Of a stretch of DNA of 64,000 nucleotides, positions 42,130-52,047 are shown one piece after another. The DNA is from Hyalangium ruber (GTDB taxonomy: Bacteria > Myxococcota > Myxococcia > Myxococcales > Myxococcaceae). Below the pieces are notes generated by a model. That model searched no databases. It saw only the letters and a list, made by a program, of their open reading frames with translations, and had not been told where the DNA came from. Position numbers and translations under genes: made by a program. Where the stretch lies: assembly GCF_034259325.1 (NCBI RefSeq), contig NZ_JAXIVS010000004.1, positions 1 to 64,000 on the forward strand, given 5' to 3'. Each line of letters begins with the position of its first letter. The first letter of the stretch is position 1.

Positions 42130-43524
42130 TCAGCGCAGCAGCGAGCCGCACAGGGCGCGCTTGATGAACTGGCCGCCACGCTCGGTCTTCAGCTCGTTCT
42201 TCTCGATGATGACGCGGCCGCGCGAGAGCACCGTCTCCGTGAAGCCCTGCACCTCGAAGCCCTCGTAGGCGCTGTAATCCACGCGCATGTGGTGCGTGTG
42301 GGGGTTGTTCACGCTGATGGTCTCCTTGCGGTTCGGATCGAAGATGACGATGTCCGCGTCGGAGCCCACGGCGATGGTTCCCTTCTTGGGGAAGAGGCCG
42401 AAGGCCTTGGCGGCGGCGGTGGAGGTGAGCTCCACGAAGCGGTTGAGGCTGATTCGCCCGGACACCACGCCGCCGTTGTAGACGAGGCTCATCCGGTTCT
42501 CGACGCCGGGGGCGCCGTTGGGAATCTTGGTGAAGGAGTCCTTGCCCATCTCCTTCTGGTCCTTGAAGCAGAAGGGGCAGTGGTCGGTGGCGATGGTCTC
42601 CAGGTCGCGGAACTTCAGGCCCTGCCACAGCTCGTCCTGGTTCCACTTCTCGCGCAGCGCGGGCGTCATCACCCACTTGGCGCCCTCGAAGCCCTCGCGC
42701 TCGTAGTAGCTCTGGTCGAGGAAGAGGTACTGGGGGCACGTCTCGGCGATGACGTCCACGCCGCGGGCGCGGCCCATCTTCACCTGCTCGAGCGCGTCGG
42801 AGCTGGAGAGGTGGACGATGTAGAGGGGAACCTTGGCCACCTCGGCGATGCTGATGGCGCGGTGGACACCCTCGGCCTCCATGCGGGTGGGGCGGGTGAG
42901 CGCGTGGTACTTGGGCGAGGTCTTCCCGTCCTTGACGGCGGCCTTGATGATCTCGTCGATGACGATGCCGTTCTCGGCATGCATGCAGATGCGGGTGCCG
43001 TTGTCTCCGGCCTGGCGGAAGGTCCGGTAGAGCGTGCCGTCGTCCACGTAGAGGACGCCGGGGTAGGCCATGAAGAGCTTGTAGGAGGTGACGCCCTCAT
43101 CGGCCAGCTTGCGCATCTCCGGCAGCCGCTCGTCGGGCATGTCGGTGATGATCATATGGAAGGCGTAGTCGATGGTGGCCTTGCCGCTGGCCTTGTCGTG
43201 CCAGGCGTCGAGCCCCTTGAGGGTGGACTCGCCCTTGGACTGGATGGCGAAGTCGATGACGGTGGTGGTGCCACCGAAGGCGGCGGCCTTGGTGCCGCTG
43301 GCGAAGTCATCGGCGGAGGTGGTGCCGCCGAAGGGCATGTCGAAGTGGGTATGCGGGTCGATGCCGCCGGGGAGGACCAATCGGTCCTTGGCGTCGATGA
43401 CCTTGTCGGCCTGGACCTTGAGGTCCTTGCCGATGAGGGTGACCTTCTCGCCCTCGATGAAGACATCCGCGACGTAGTCATCGACAGCAGTGACGATGCG
43501 ACCGTTCTTGATGAGGATGCTCAT
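42130..43524 (-). CDS. hydA: Dihydropyrimidinase (hydantoinase)
   Basis: The 464-residue amidohydrolase opens dihydrouracil or dihydrothymine rings to N-carbamoyl-beta-amino acids. Metal-site motifs are PGGIDPHTHFDMPF (HxH near 58-60), the Lys that becomes carboxylated in SYKLFMAYPG (about 149), CMHAENG, YIVHLSS and ATDHCPFCF. ATG 43524 is preferred, with AAGGGG 6 bases upstream; a GTG two codons earlier is possible. It leads the operon hydA, amidase, preT, preA, permease. Confidence 0.95.
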   Translation of the reverse strand: MSILIKNGRIVTAVDDYVADVFIEGEKVTLIGKDLKVQADKVIDAKDRLVLPGGIDPHTHFDMPFGGTTSADDFASGTKAAAFGGTTTVIDFAIQSKGESTLKGLDAWHDKASGKATIDYAFHMIITDMPDERLPEMRKLADEGVTSYKLFMAYPGVLYVDDGTLYRTFRQAGDNGTRICMHAENGIVIDEIIKAAVKDGKTSPKYHALTRPTRMEAEGVHRAISIAEVAKVPLYIVHLSSSDALEQVKMGRARGVDVIAETCPQYLFLDQSYYEREGFEGAKWVMTPALREKWNQDELWQGLKFRDLETIATDHCPFCFKDQKEMGKDSFTKIPNGAPGVENRMSLVYNGGVVSGRISLNRFVELTSTAAAKAFGLFPKKGTIAVGSDADIVIFDPNRKETISVNNPHTHHMRVDYSAYEGFEVQGFTETVLSRGRVIIEKNELKTERGGQFIKRALCGSLLR

Positions 43525-43551
43525 GCTCACCCCTTATGGGCCAGAGCAGAT

Positions 43552-43581
43552 TGAATACCCCGTCAGGAGATCGTGACGCAA
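43552..43581 (-). promoter_or_regulatory. Weak sigma-70-like promoter for the pyrimidine operon
   Basis: On the minus strand TTGCGT (43581-43576) and TATTCA (43557-43552) are separated by 18 bases, ending 28 bp before the dihydropyrimidinase ATG. The match is modest and is offered only because no better candidate lies in this 178-bp gap. Confidence 0.28.
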
Positions 43582-43702
43582 ACAACCTGTGAGGCTACGC
43601 CTGGTCGAAGAGCCTTGACGGAGGCCACCCCCCGCCTCGCTGCTCGCCGAGCCTCGGACGCATGGCCCACCGCGTCATGAGCGACGGCGTCACCGTGGTA
43701 GC

Positions 43703-44903
<1,201 letters not shown>

Positions 44904-44945
44904 CTCAAAAATCAACCGGCCACGCAACTTCTGCCCACCTTGTGG

Positions 44946-44951
44946 GATAAT
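44946..44951 (+). promoter_or_regulatory. Candidate -10 element of the hydrolase-like gene
   Basis: GATAAT at 44946-44951 lies 40 bp before the ATG at 44992 in otherwise AT-poor DNA. No clear -35 box sits at the usual distance; CAACTT (44925-44930) is the best nearby. Confidence 0.3.
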
Positions 44952-44991
44952 CCGTCATCGCAGTACCTTTCGGAACCCGCAGGAGACCTCC

Positions 44992-45948
44992 ATGGCCCCC
45001 ATTGATCGCAGCCGCAACCTGGTCAGCCAGGTGAGCCCCCAAGCGCGCCAGAGCGTCGAGAAGGCGTCTCTGAACCCGCTGGAGAAGGTGGTGGACCTGG
45101 CCAAGCAGGGGCTGGAGGACCTGCCCCGCTTCGTGAAGATGGGCGCGGACGTGTTCGAGTCATCGCACCTGCGCGAGCTGCAGCGGCTGTTCGGCAACGG
45201 CAGCGCCAAGCCGGACCGGATGCACGACGGGCAGCTGGTGGGCACGCAGGGGCAGACGTTCGCTCCCGGCACGCCGCTGGGCATGATTCCGGGCGTCACC
45301 CCGAAGAACAACCCGAACCCCTCGGAGACGATCCTCTACGTCAACGGCATCATGACGCCGCTGGAGGGCCAGCTCGGCGAGATGCAGTCCATCGCGGACA
45401 CCTCGGGGGCGAAGGTCATCGGCATCCACAACTCCACGCAGGGGCTGGTGGCGGACCTGGCGCAGTGCGTGGGAGACAAGCTGGACAAGGGCAGCAACCC
45501 GGCGGTGGACACGCTGGCCGACACGCTCTACTCGGAGCTGAAGGCGGGGCGCTCGGTACACCTGATGGGCTACAGCCAGGGCGGGCTGATTACGGCGCGC
45601 GCGCTGGATGACGTGGCGAAGCGGCTGCGCATCGAGGACGGGCTGTCCCAGGCCCAGGTGGAGCAGACGATGAGCCGCCTGAAGGTGGAGACGTTCGGTG
45701 CGGCCTCCACGCACTACCCGGATGGGCCGCAGTACGTGCATTACATCAACAACGCCGACGCGGTGCCGACGCTCACGGGGCTGGGCGGCAGCGTGGACCC
45801 GCTGGCCTTCGCCAAGGACGCGGGCAAGGGCGCGGTGGTGCATCGCTTCACGGACGGCAATCTCAACCCGATCAGCAACCACATGCTGGACACGCTGTAC
45901 ATGCAGCACCGCGTGCCCTTCGAGCAGGCGCGCGAGAACCAGTTCTGA
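44992..45948 (+). CDS. Alpha/beta-hydrolase-like protein
   Basis: The 318-residue product has no signal peptide. After a helical lead (LEKVVDLAKQGLEDLPRFVK), residues about 118-300 resemble an alpha/beta hydrolase: ETILYVNGIMTP (strand plus oxyanion turn), KVIGIHNSTQG, and the nucleophile elbow HLMGYSQGGLI (Ser about 200), then FGAASTHYPDG and an Asp/His-containing end (NNADAVPT, ISNHMLDTLY). It may be an esterase, lipase or thioesterase; the substrate is unknown. AGGAG lies 8 bases before the ATG. It is followed by the P450 gene after 123 bp. Confidence 0.85.
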   Translation: MAPIDRSRNLVSQVSPQARQSVEKASLNPLEKVVDLAKQGLEDLPRFVKMGADVFESSHLRELQRLFGNGSAKPDRMHDGQLVGTQGQTFAPGTPLGMIPGVTPKNNPNPSETILYVNGIMTPLEGQLGEMQSIADTSGAKVIGIHNSTQGLVADLAQCVGDKLDKGSNPAVDTLADTLYSELKAGRSVHLMGYSQGGLITARALDDVAKRLRIEDGLSQAQVEQTMSRLKVETFGAASTHYPDGPQYVHYINNADAVPTLTGLGGSVDPLAFAKDAGKGAVVHRFTDGNLNPISNHMLDTLYMQHRVPFEQARENQF

Positions 45949-46024
45949 TCGCTGGCGTTACCCAACTGAGGTTTCCAAGGGAACGGACACACCTGTCACC
46001 TCCTGTTGGTGGGAGGGCTCTGGC

Positions 46025-46030
46025 TATAGT
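46025..46030 (+). promoter_or_regulatory. Candidate -10 element of the P450 gene
   Basis: TATAGT at 46025-46030 lies 42 bp before the GTG start. CTGTTG (46003-46008) is a weak -35 at 16-bp spacing. Confidence 0.3.
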
Positions 46031-46071
46031 GTGCCCGTTGCAGTGGGCGCTACCTCGTCCCGGAGGAAACC

Positions 46072-47283
46072 GTGAGCACGTCGGCCCCTCGCTTCGACCT
46101 GTGGTCGGAGGAGGCTCGAATCGATCCGCTGCCCATCCTCGCGCGGATGCGTCGAGAGGCGCCCGTCATCCGTCTGTTCAACCCGCACCAGGGCGCACCG
46201 GTGTGGTTCGTCACCCGGTACAAGGAAGCGGTGGAGTTCCTTCGCGACCCACGCTTCATCAAGGACAAGGACAAGCTCTCGGCGCAGACGCGGCGCCTGT
46301 ACTTCCGCGTCAATGAGCTGAGTCACCTCGACCAGCACATGATCAACGCGGATCCGCCGGCGCACACCCGCCTGCGCTCGCTGGTGGCCAAGGCGTTCAC
46401 GCCGCGCCGGGTGGATGACTTGCGTCCGCGCATCACCACCATCGTGAACCGACTGCTGGACGGCATGCAGGACAAGGGCAGCGTGGATCTGCTCGAGGCG
46501 TTCGCGATGCCCCTGCCGGTGACGGTGATCGCCGAGCTGCTGGGGATACCGAGCGAGGACCATGGCCGCTTTCGCGAGTGGGTGAACATCCTCTTCACCC
46601 CGCCGGTGGGCGGCGACTTCGAGCCGCTGCGGCGCATGGCGCGCGAGTTCCAGGGGTACCTGCAGGAGTTCCTGGCCCGGCGCCGGGCTCATCCTCGGGA
46701 GGACCTGACGAGCGCGCTGATCGCCGCCGAGGAGCAAGGCGACCAGCTCTCGGGAGCGGAGCTGATGAGCATGGTGTTCCTGCTGCTCATCGCGGGCTAC
46801 GAGACGACGGCGCACCTGCTGGGCAATGGCGTCTGGGCGCTGCTGCGTCACCCGGAGCAGAAGGAGCTGCTGCGTACCAACCCGTGGCTCATCGACTCCG
46901 CGGTGGACGAGATGCTGCGCTACCGGGGCCCGGTGAAGAACACCACCACCCGCTTCCCGTTGCAGGAGACGGAGTTCGGCGGGCAGCTCATCCCGGCCCA
47001 GGAGATGGTGGTGGCCTCGCTGCTGTCAGCGGACAACGACGCCGAGCAGTTCCCGGAGCCGGAGCGGTTCGACATCACCCGCACACCCAACCGGCACATC
47101 GCCTTCGGGGCGGGCGTCCACTTCTGCCTGGGAGGACCGCTGGCGAAGGTGGAGGCGGTGCTCGCCATTCCCTTGCTGCTGGAGCGCCTGCCCCAGCTGC
47201 GCTTCGCGGTGGATCCGGCCACGCTGCGCTGGCGCACCGGCATCCTCCTCCACGGCCTGGAACAGCTCCCCGTGGCGTTCTGA
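46072..47283 (+). CDS. Cytochrome P450
   Basis: This 403-residue soluble P450 has the I-helix AGYETTAHLLGNG (Thr of the oxygen-activation groove near 246), the ExxR motif DEMLRYR, and the heme-binding loop IAFGAGVHFCLGGPLAK with Cys about 352. The NADPPAHTRLRSLVAKAFTP region is typical of bacterial class I P450s acting on macrolides, fatty acids or other natural products (CYP107-like). It would take electrons from a ferredoxin encoded elsewhere. GTG 46072 is preceded by GGAGG. No biosynthetic cluster touches it, so its substrate is open. Confidence 0.95.
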   Translation: MSTSAPRFDLWSEEARIDPLPILARMRREAPVIRLFNPHQGAPVWFVTRYKEAVEFLRDPRFIKDKDKLSAQTRRLYFRVNELSHLDQHMINADPPAHTRLRSLVAKAFTPRRVDDLRPRITTIVNRLLDGMQDKGSVDLLEAFAMPLPVTVIAELLGIPSEDHGRFREWVNILFTPPVGGDFEPLRRMAREFQGYLQEFLARRRAHPREDLTSALIAAEEQGDQLSGAELMSMVFLLLIAGYETTAHLLGNGVWALLRHPEQKELLRTNPWLIDSAVDEMLRYRGPVKNTTTRFPLQETEFGGQLIPAQEMVVASLLSADNDAEQFPEPERFDITRTPNRHIAFGAGVHFCLGGPLAKVEAVLAIPLLLERLPQLRFAVDPATLRWRTGILLHGLEQLPVAF

Positions 47284-47337
47284 GCGACGCGCGTTGCTTG
47301 GTGATATCAAAAACTCATCACGTCGAGCTTGTTGGGA

Positions 47338-47622
47338 TCAGCCGCCACTCGAACCAGTTTGCGTCGCTGGGGCTTTGCTCTCTGTCGAGATGACGGACAG
47401 GGTCTCCTGAAGATTGGAGATCTTCTGATCCTTCTCGTTTGAATCGACCTTCAGCTGATCGACTTGCTGCTCCAGTTCTCTGTTCTTGGCCTCGAGTTCA
47501 CTGATGCGCTGGTCGAACTTGTTGGCAAGCTCATCCGCCAGAGATGGGCGAGACGCAGCGCAGCCGAGGCTTCCGCAGAGTGCAAAAAGGCAAAAGGATC
47601 TCAACACGACGCAATGAGCCAT
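47338..47622 (-). CDS. Small coiled-coil lipoprotein
   Basis: The 94-residue product has a signal peptide with a lipobox (LCGSLGC) and then a heptad-rich coiled coil (about 30-75; ELEAKNRELEQQVDQLK, ISNLQETLSV), ending in a Ser/Gly-rich tail. This resembles Lpp-like or short Braun-type envelope lipoproteins in shape, though not in sequence. ATG 47622 has an excellent ribosome site (GGAGGGGG) upstream. It converges with the P450 gene. Confidence 0.78.
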   Translation of the reverse strand: MAHCVVLRSFCLFALCGSLGCAASRPSLADELANKFDQRISELEAKNRELEQQVDQLKVDSNEKDQKISNLQETLSVISTESKAPATQTGSSGG

Positions 47623-47744
47623 ACCCCCTCCAGGTAGGTTTGATTGAGACGTCGGCTTTCGTGGCTGCGCATACTGCGCCCTACGACACGCCCCCACCAA
47701 TCGTCCCAGCGTCCTACGCTCGGTCGCCTGCCGAACAAGCAACC

Positions 47745-48707
47745 TTAGAGGTTCTCGCCGGTGTCGTGCCGGTTCTGGAACATGAAGCGCTCGGCGGGCA
47801 TGCGCCGGGCACGGAGGGCCCAGTTCCACCACGGCATCTCATTCGCGGGTTGATAGGGAATGCGTCGCAAGAGGTACCCAGGCACCGCGGGGTACAGGTG
47901 GTGAAGCTCGTGCGCATCGAATTGGAGCAGCACGCCCACCGAGAACCACGAGGGGAATCGGAGTGAGCGGGTGAAGACGCCCTGCTCCGCCGCAGCGAAA
48001 GGCCGCACCTCTTCGCCTCCGCTGCGCTTCATCGGAATATGCGTGTGCTGGCTGAGCAGGATGACGTCCAGGAAAACGAGGCTCAGCAGCAACCCCAGCC
48101 CCAACAAGCGTAAGAGCTGCACGGGACCGAGCCAGGCCACCACGCCTCCATAGAGGAACACCAGCCCCGCCGCATCCAGCGCGAAAGCGAGCCGATGTCT
48201 GCGCTCGGGGAACATCCGCCACAGCCTGCGCATGTGCCAGAAGTTGCTCACCCGGTAGAGCACCGAGAACAGAGGGATCCACCAGCGCCAGCAGGTGTTG
48301 ATGAGCGCTCTCTCCATGGGCGCTAGCGGTCTCGGAACGAGCCCAGCGGTGGTCGGATCCCTGTCCTGCCAACCCGTCCACTTGTGATGCTGACCATGCA
48401 CGGCAGTCCACACCGTGAAAGGGATTGCACAGAACACGCTGGCCACTCGCCCCACCACGGCATGCAGGCGTCGCGTCTGGAAGAGCGTGCGGTGTCCCGC
48501 CTCGTGCAGCAGGACGAACCATTGAACCAGCGCCACGGACAGCAACACCTGCCCCACGAGCCACAAAGCCACTCCCGGCTGGGCTGAGAGCCAGAGCGCG
48601 AGCGCCGTCACCGCCGAGAAGCCCAGGACGATTCCAGCGCCGGCGGCATCACTCGGCCGCAGATGCATCACCTCGCGAGGACTCGGGGGACGGCATTCAA
48701 CCTGCAT
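47745..48707 (-). CDS. Membrane fatty acid desaturase
   Basis: This 320-residue integral membrane diiron enzyme has three His boxes: HEAGH (about 70-74), HGQHHKWTG (about 103-111) and HELHHLYP (about 271-278). It has four or more hydrophobic segments. The layout fits acyl-lipid or sphingolipid desaturases and beta-carotene-ketolase-like proteins. GGAGGAG lies just before ATG 48707. Its start faces that of the CarS-like gene 62 bp away, so both are probably controlled by the same short divergent region, which ties it to the lipid operon. The position it would desaturate is unknown. Confidence 0.9.
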   Translation of the reverse strand: MQVECRPPSPREVMHLRPSDAAGAGIVLGFSAVTALALWLSAQPGVALWLVGQVLLSVALVQWFVLLHEAGHRTLFQTRRLHAVVGRVASVFCAIPFTVWTAVHGQHHKWTGWQDRDPTTAGLVPRPLAPMERALINTCWRWWIPLFSVLYRVSNFWHMRRLWRMFPERRHRLAFALDAAGLVFLYGGVVAWLGPVQLLRLLGLGLLLSLVFLDVILLSQHTHIPMKRSGGEEVRPFAAAEQGVFTRSLRFPSWFSVGVLLQFDAHELHHLYPAVPGYLLRRIPYQPANEMPWWNWALRARRMPAERFMFQNRHDTGENL

Positions 48708-48769
48708 GGGACTCCTCCGCGAATCGGATGCACGAACGCATCCGCGCAATTCCTTGCACGAGAGGGACC

Positions 48770-49384
48770 ATGTCGTGGACCTGGACAGGCAGCGCGGACC
48801 CCAGCACGTTGGATCCGCTGCGCTGCGCGCTCTTCCTCATCTCCGCATTCATCCTCGCGGGCGCGGCACAGACGTGGTGGTTCAAGAGCCCGCGCTCCGC
48901 GCGGTTCGCGCTCCCACTGGATGGCGGGCGCACCTTGCGAGGCCGCCGCCTGCTCGGCGCGAACAAGACGTGGAAGGGCTTCGTGGTGATGGTGCCCGCG
49001 GCGATGGTGGCCTTCGCGCTGCTGGCAACCGCCGCTCGCGCGCTGCCGGGCCTGAGCGAGGGACTGTGGCCGCTGACGCCGCTCCAGTACGCCCTGCTCG
49101 GAGGGAGCGCGGCGCTGGGGTTCATGCTCGGTGAGCTGCCCAACTCCTTCATGAAGCGGCAGCTCGGTATCGCTCCGGGCTCGGCGCCGACGAGTCCCTG
49201 GGGACGGTGGCTCGGCTTCGCCGTCGATCGGCTCGATTCCATCGTGGGGATGCTCCTGGCCTTGAGCCTGCTGGTCCCCGTGAGTTGGCGGGTCTGGCTC
49301 TTCGTGCTGGCCGTGGGCCCCGCCATCCACTGGCTCTTCAACGTCGCGCTGTATGCCCTCGGGGTGAAAGCGAGGCCCGCGTGA
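48770..49384 (+). CDS. CDP-archaeol synthase-like (CarS family) membrane protein
   Basis: The 204-residue protein has about five membrane helices and matches the CarS/PF01864 type: LPLDGGRTLRGRRLLGANKTWKGF near 53-76 (here split as DGGRTLRGRRLLGANKTWKG) carries the CTP-binding pattern, and LGELPNSFMKRQLGI is the second conserved loop, then FAVDRLDSIVG with the Asp-containing catalytic motif. In archaea CarS makes CDP-archaeol from unsaturated archaetidic acid and CTP; bacterial homologues are of unknown substrate and could activate an ether-lipid phosphatidic acid. AGAGGG precedes ATG 48770, and the next GTG overlaps the stop. Confidence 0.85.
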   Translation: MSWTWTGSADPSTLDPLRCALFLISAFILAGAAQTWWFKSPRSARFALPLDGGRTLRGRRLLGANKTWKGFVVMVPAAMVAFALLATAARALPGLSEGLWPLTPLQYALLGGSAALGFMLGELPNSFMKRQLGIAPGSAPTSPWGRWLGFAVDRLDSIVGMLLALSLLVPVSWRVWLFVLAVGPAIHWLFNVALYALGVKARPA

Positions 49385-52047
49385 GCGCGCTCTTTCGTCG
49401 CTTCGAGGAGGCCGAGCAGGTCGAGGAGGTGGGCGGCAAGGCTCACTCGCTCGGGAGGATGCAACGGCTCTCCATTCCGGTGCCCGAGGGCTTCATCGTC
49501 ACCAACGCCGCCTTCCAGGGCTTCCTCTCCCAAGACGGGCTGGGCGAGTACATCCGTGGACTCCATGCAGGGCTGCGGCGCGAAGACCTGCCCGCCCTGG
49601 AGGCCGCCTCGCAGCGCATCCAGGAACTCGTCCTCACGGCCCCGCTCCCCGCATCCTTCCGGGAGCAGCTCGCGGCCTGGCGCTCACGCTGGCTGGAGGG
49701 CGAGGAGCTCATCGTCCGCAGCTCCGCCGTGGGCGAGGACTCGCAGGAGGCCTCCTTCGCGGGACAGCTCGACTCGCACCTGCACGTGCGCACCCCCGAA
49801 GAGCTGGAACGTGCGCTCGCCGCGTGCTGGGCCTCGTACTGGTCCCGACGCTCGCTCTCGTACCAGCTCTCGCGCGGAGTCCCCCTGCGGGGAATGGGCG
49901 TGGTGGTCCAGCGGCTCATCCCCTCGCGAGTCGCGGGGGTCCTCTTCACCCGAGGGCCCGCGGGGGCTCTCGGAGAAGAGATGCTCGCCGAGTACTGCTA
50001 CGGCCAGGGCGAGGCGCTCGTCTCCGGTCGGCTCAACCCGGGCAGCTTCACCATCTCGCGCGGAGACTACCGCTGGCGCCTCCTCGCCACGCCGGAGCAG
50101 GAGGAAGACGGCGCGGCGGAACTGCTCGACACGGAGCGCGTGGCCCAGCTCGGCCGGCAGGGGCTGCTTCTGGAGGAGAAGTTCGGAGGCCCTCAGGACA
50201 TCGAGTGGACGATCGACGGCGACGGGCACCTCTACTTCGTCCAGGCCCGGCCCATCACCGCGCCACTTGGGGAGAAGAAGCCACCTCCCTCCGAGGAGGC
50301 TCCGGGAGCGCTCTGGTCCAACGCGAACATCAGCGAGAACTTCCCAGGCCCGGTGACGCCGCTGCTCTACTCGGTGGCGGCCGAGGGCTACCGTTGCTAC
50401 TTCCGCAACCTTGCCCGAGCGTTTGGACTCTCCTCACGGCGACTCGAGCGGATGGAGTCCCCGCTGCGCCACCTCATCGGAGCGCACGGCGCGCGGCTCT
50501 ACTACAACCTGACGAACATCCACGCGGTCCTGCGGGCGGCGCCCTATGGCGAGCTGCTTGCCCGGTACTTCGACCAGTTCGTGGGCGCGCCAGCGGCTCC
50601 GGATGCACCCGCGGACAAGGCCCGTGAGTCTCAGCTCTCCCGCGCGCTGGAGCTGGGAGTCATCGTCTTCAAGACGGGCCGGCTCTACCTCTCGATGGAG
50701 CAGCGGCTCCAGGAGTTCGAGCGCACCGTGGACACGTTCTGTGCCCGGGCTCACCCGAAGCGGCTCGCCGACAAGCCGCTCTCCGAGCTGCGCGAGGACC
50801 TGCGGGGCTTCCTGGACATCCGCTTCAACCGCTGGACTCACGCCTCGCTGGCGGACGCTGCCGCGATGGTCTGCTACGGAGGGCTTCAGCAGTTCCTGCG
50901 CCACGAGTTCCCCGCTCCCGAGCAGGCCGCCCTGCACAACACCCTGCTCAAGGGCCTCTCGGACCTGGCGAGCAGCGCGCCCATTGACGCGCTGTGGGCC
51001 TTGTCGCGGCGGGTCCGCCAGAGCCCTGAGCTGCGCACGCTGTTCTCGACCTGCACGGGCAGCGAGCTGCTGCAACGGGTACGCGCGGGCGCCTTCCCGG
51101 AGTTCAACGCGGCGCTCGATGACTTCTTGGAGCGCTTCGGCTTCCGAGGCTCCGGCGAGCTGATGCTCACCCAGCCCAGCTTCCAGGAGGACCCGACTGG
51201 GCTGCTGGAGATCCTCAAGGGCTATGTGGGGCTCGAAGGGCCCTCCCCGGCCGAGCGCCTGAGCACCCAGACCGCGGAGCGCGAGGCCATCACCGCGCGG
51301 ATCCGCCAAGAGCTGGGTCGGCGACGCTGGGGAGGCTTCGTCCCGTTCACCGACCGGGCTCGACTGTTCGAGCACCTCCTGCGCTGGACTCAGCAGGCGG
51401 TGGGCTTCCGTGAGCGCGCGCGGATGAAGCAGGCCCTGCTCTACACGCGGCTGCGCCGGATCGCCCTCGCCATCGGGGAGCGACTGGTGAAACAGGGACA
51501 CCTGCGCGCGACGGACGACATCTTCTTCCTGACCTATCCGGAGATCGACGCGCTGCTGTCGGGAACGGCGATGTTCGCGGGAGGCACGGCGGCGCTGGTG
51601 GCGCTGCGGCGCGCACACCACGAGGAGCTCAGCCGGCTGAACCCGCCGGACACCTTCACCTTGCGGGAGGGCGAGGCACTCACGGAAGCCCTCAGCGATC
51701 CTTTCGAGGACGCCGCCCAAGACGGCGGGCCGCTCACGGGGACAGGCACCTGCGGGGGCACGGTCACCGCGCGTGGCACGGTGATGCGAGACCTCTCGGA
51801 CTCCCACCTGCTCACCGCGGGCGACATCCTCGTCACGCGCCAGACGGACCCAGGGTGGGCCCCCGTGTTCTTCCTCATCAAGGGCCTGGTGATGGAGCGC
51901 GGCGGCATGCTGTCGCACGGCTCCATCCTCGCGCGGGAGTTCGGCCTGCCCTCCGTCGTGGGGGTGAAGGACGCCACGCAGCGCATCCGCCAGGGCCAGA
52001 CGCTCTCGGTGGACGGAGACCTGGGCCATGTCCGCGCGCTCGACTGA
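49381..52047 (+). CDS. PEP-synthase/rifampin-phosphotransferase-like dikinase
   Basis: The 888-residue protein has an N-terminal ATP-grasp module (about 1-305: VGGKAHSLGRM, IPVPEGFIVT, ELIVRSSAVGEDSQEASFAGQ, VAGVLFTRG, DIEWTIDGDGHLYFVQARPI), a large helical middle region and a C-terminal phosphohistidine domain (about 785-885: GDILVTRQTDPGW, MERGGMLSHGSILAREFGLPSV, with the phospho-His in LSHGSI). It lacks the PEP-binding TIM barrel of PEP synthase, as in rifampin phosphotransferase, where the middle domain binds the acceptor. It should split ATP to AMP and Pi and phosphorylate an alcohol; here a lipid or glycerol acceptor is likely but unproven. It overlaps the gene before by 4 bp and the gene after by 20 bp. 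Confidence 0.88.
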   Translation: MSALFRRFEEAEQVEEVGGKAHSLGRMQRLSIPVPEGFIVTNAAFQGFLSQDGLGEYIRGLHAGLRREDLPALEAASQRIQELVLTAPLPASFREQLAAWRSRWLEGEELIVRSSAVGEDSQEASFAGQLDSHLHVRTPEELERALAACWASYWSRRSLSYQLSRGVPLRGMGVVVQRLIPSRVAGVLFTRGPAGALGEEMLAEYCYGQGEALVSGRLNPGSFTISRGDYRWRLLATPEQEEDGAAELLDTERVAQLGRQGLLLEEKFGGPQDIEWTIDGDGHLYFVQARPITAPLGEKKPPPSEEAPGALWSNANISENFPGPVTPLLYSVAAEGYRCYFRNLARAFGLSSRRLERMESPLRHLIGAHGARLYYNLTNIHAVLRAAPYGELLARYFDQFVGAPAAPDAPADKARESQLSRALELGVIVFKTGRLYLSMEQRLQEFERTVDTFCARAHPKRLADKPLSELREDLRGFLDIRFNRWTHASLADAAAMVCYGGLQQFLRHEFPAPEQAALHNTLLKGLSDLASSAPIDALWALSRRVRQSPELRTLFSTCTGSELLQRVRAGAFPEFNAALDDFLERFGFRGSGELMLTQPSFQEDPTGLLEILKGYVGLEGPSPAERLSTQTAEREAITARIRQELGRRRWGGFVPFTDRARLFEHLLRWTQQAVGFRERARMKQALLYTRLRRIALAIGERLVKQGHLRATDDIFFLTYPEIDALLSGTAMFAGGTAALVALRRAHHEELSRLNPPDTFTLREGEALTEALSDPFEDAAQDGGPLTGTGTCGGTVTARGTVMRDLSDSHLLTAGDILVTRQTDPGWAPVFFLIKGLVMERGGMLSHGSILAREFGLPSVVGVKDATQRIRQGQTLSVDGDLGHVRALD

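Noticed and set aside
38647-43554. Open frame of about 1635 codons on the plus strand
   Set aside because: It lies antisense to the pyrimidine operon, whose five proteins have clear catalytic motifs. Its product is a biased His/Leu/Val/Gly/Ala mix, as expected from the complement of high-GC codons.
44992-45948. Hydrolase-like gene as part of the Sit locus
   Set aside because: It has its own promoter-like region, no toxin or immunity motif and an 88-bp gap, so I treat it as separate.
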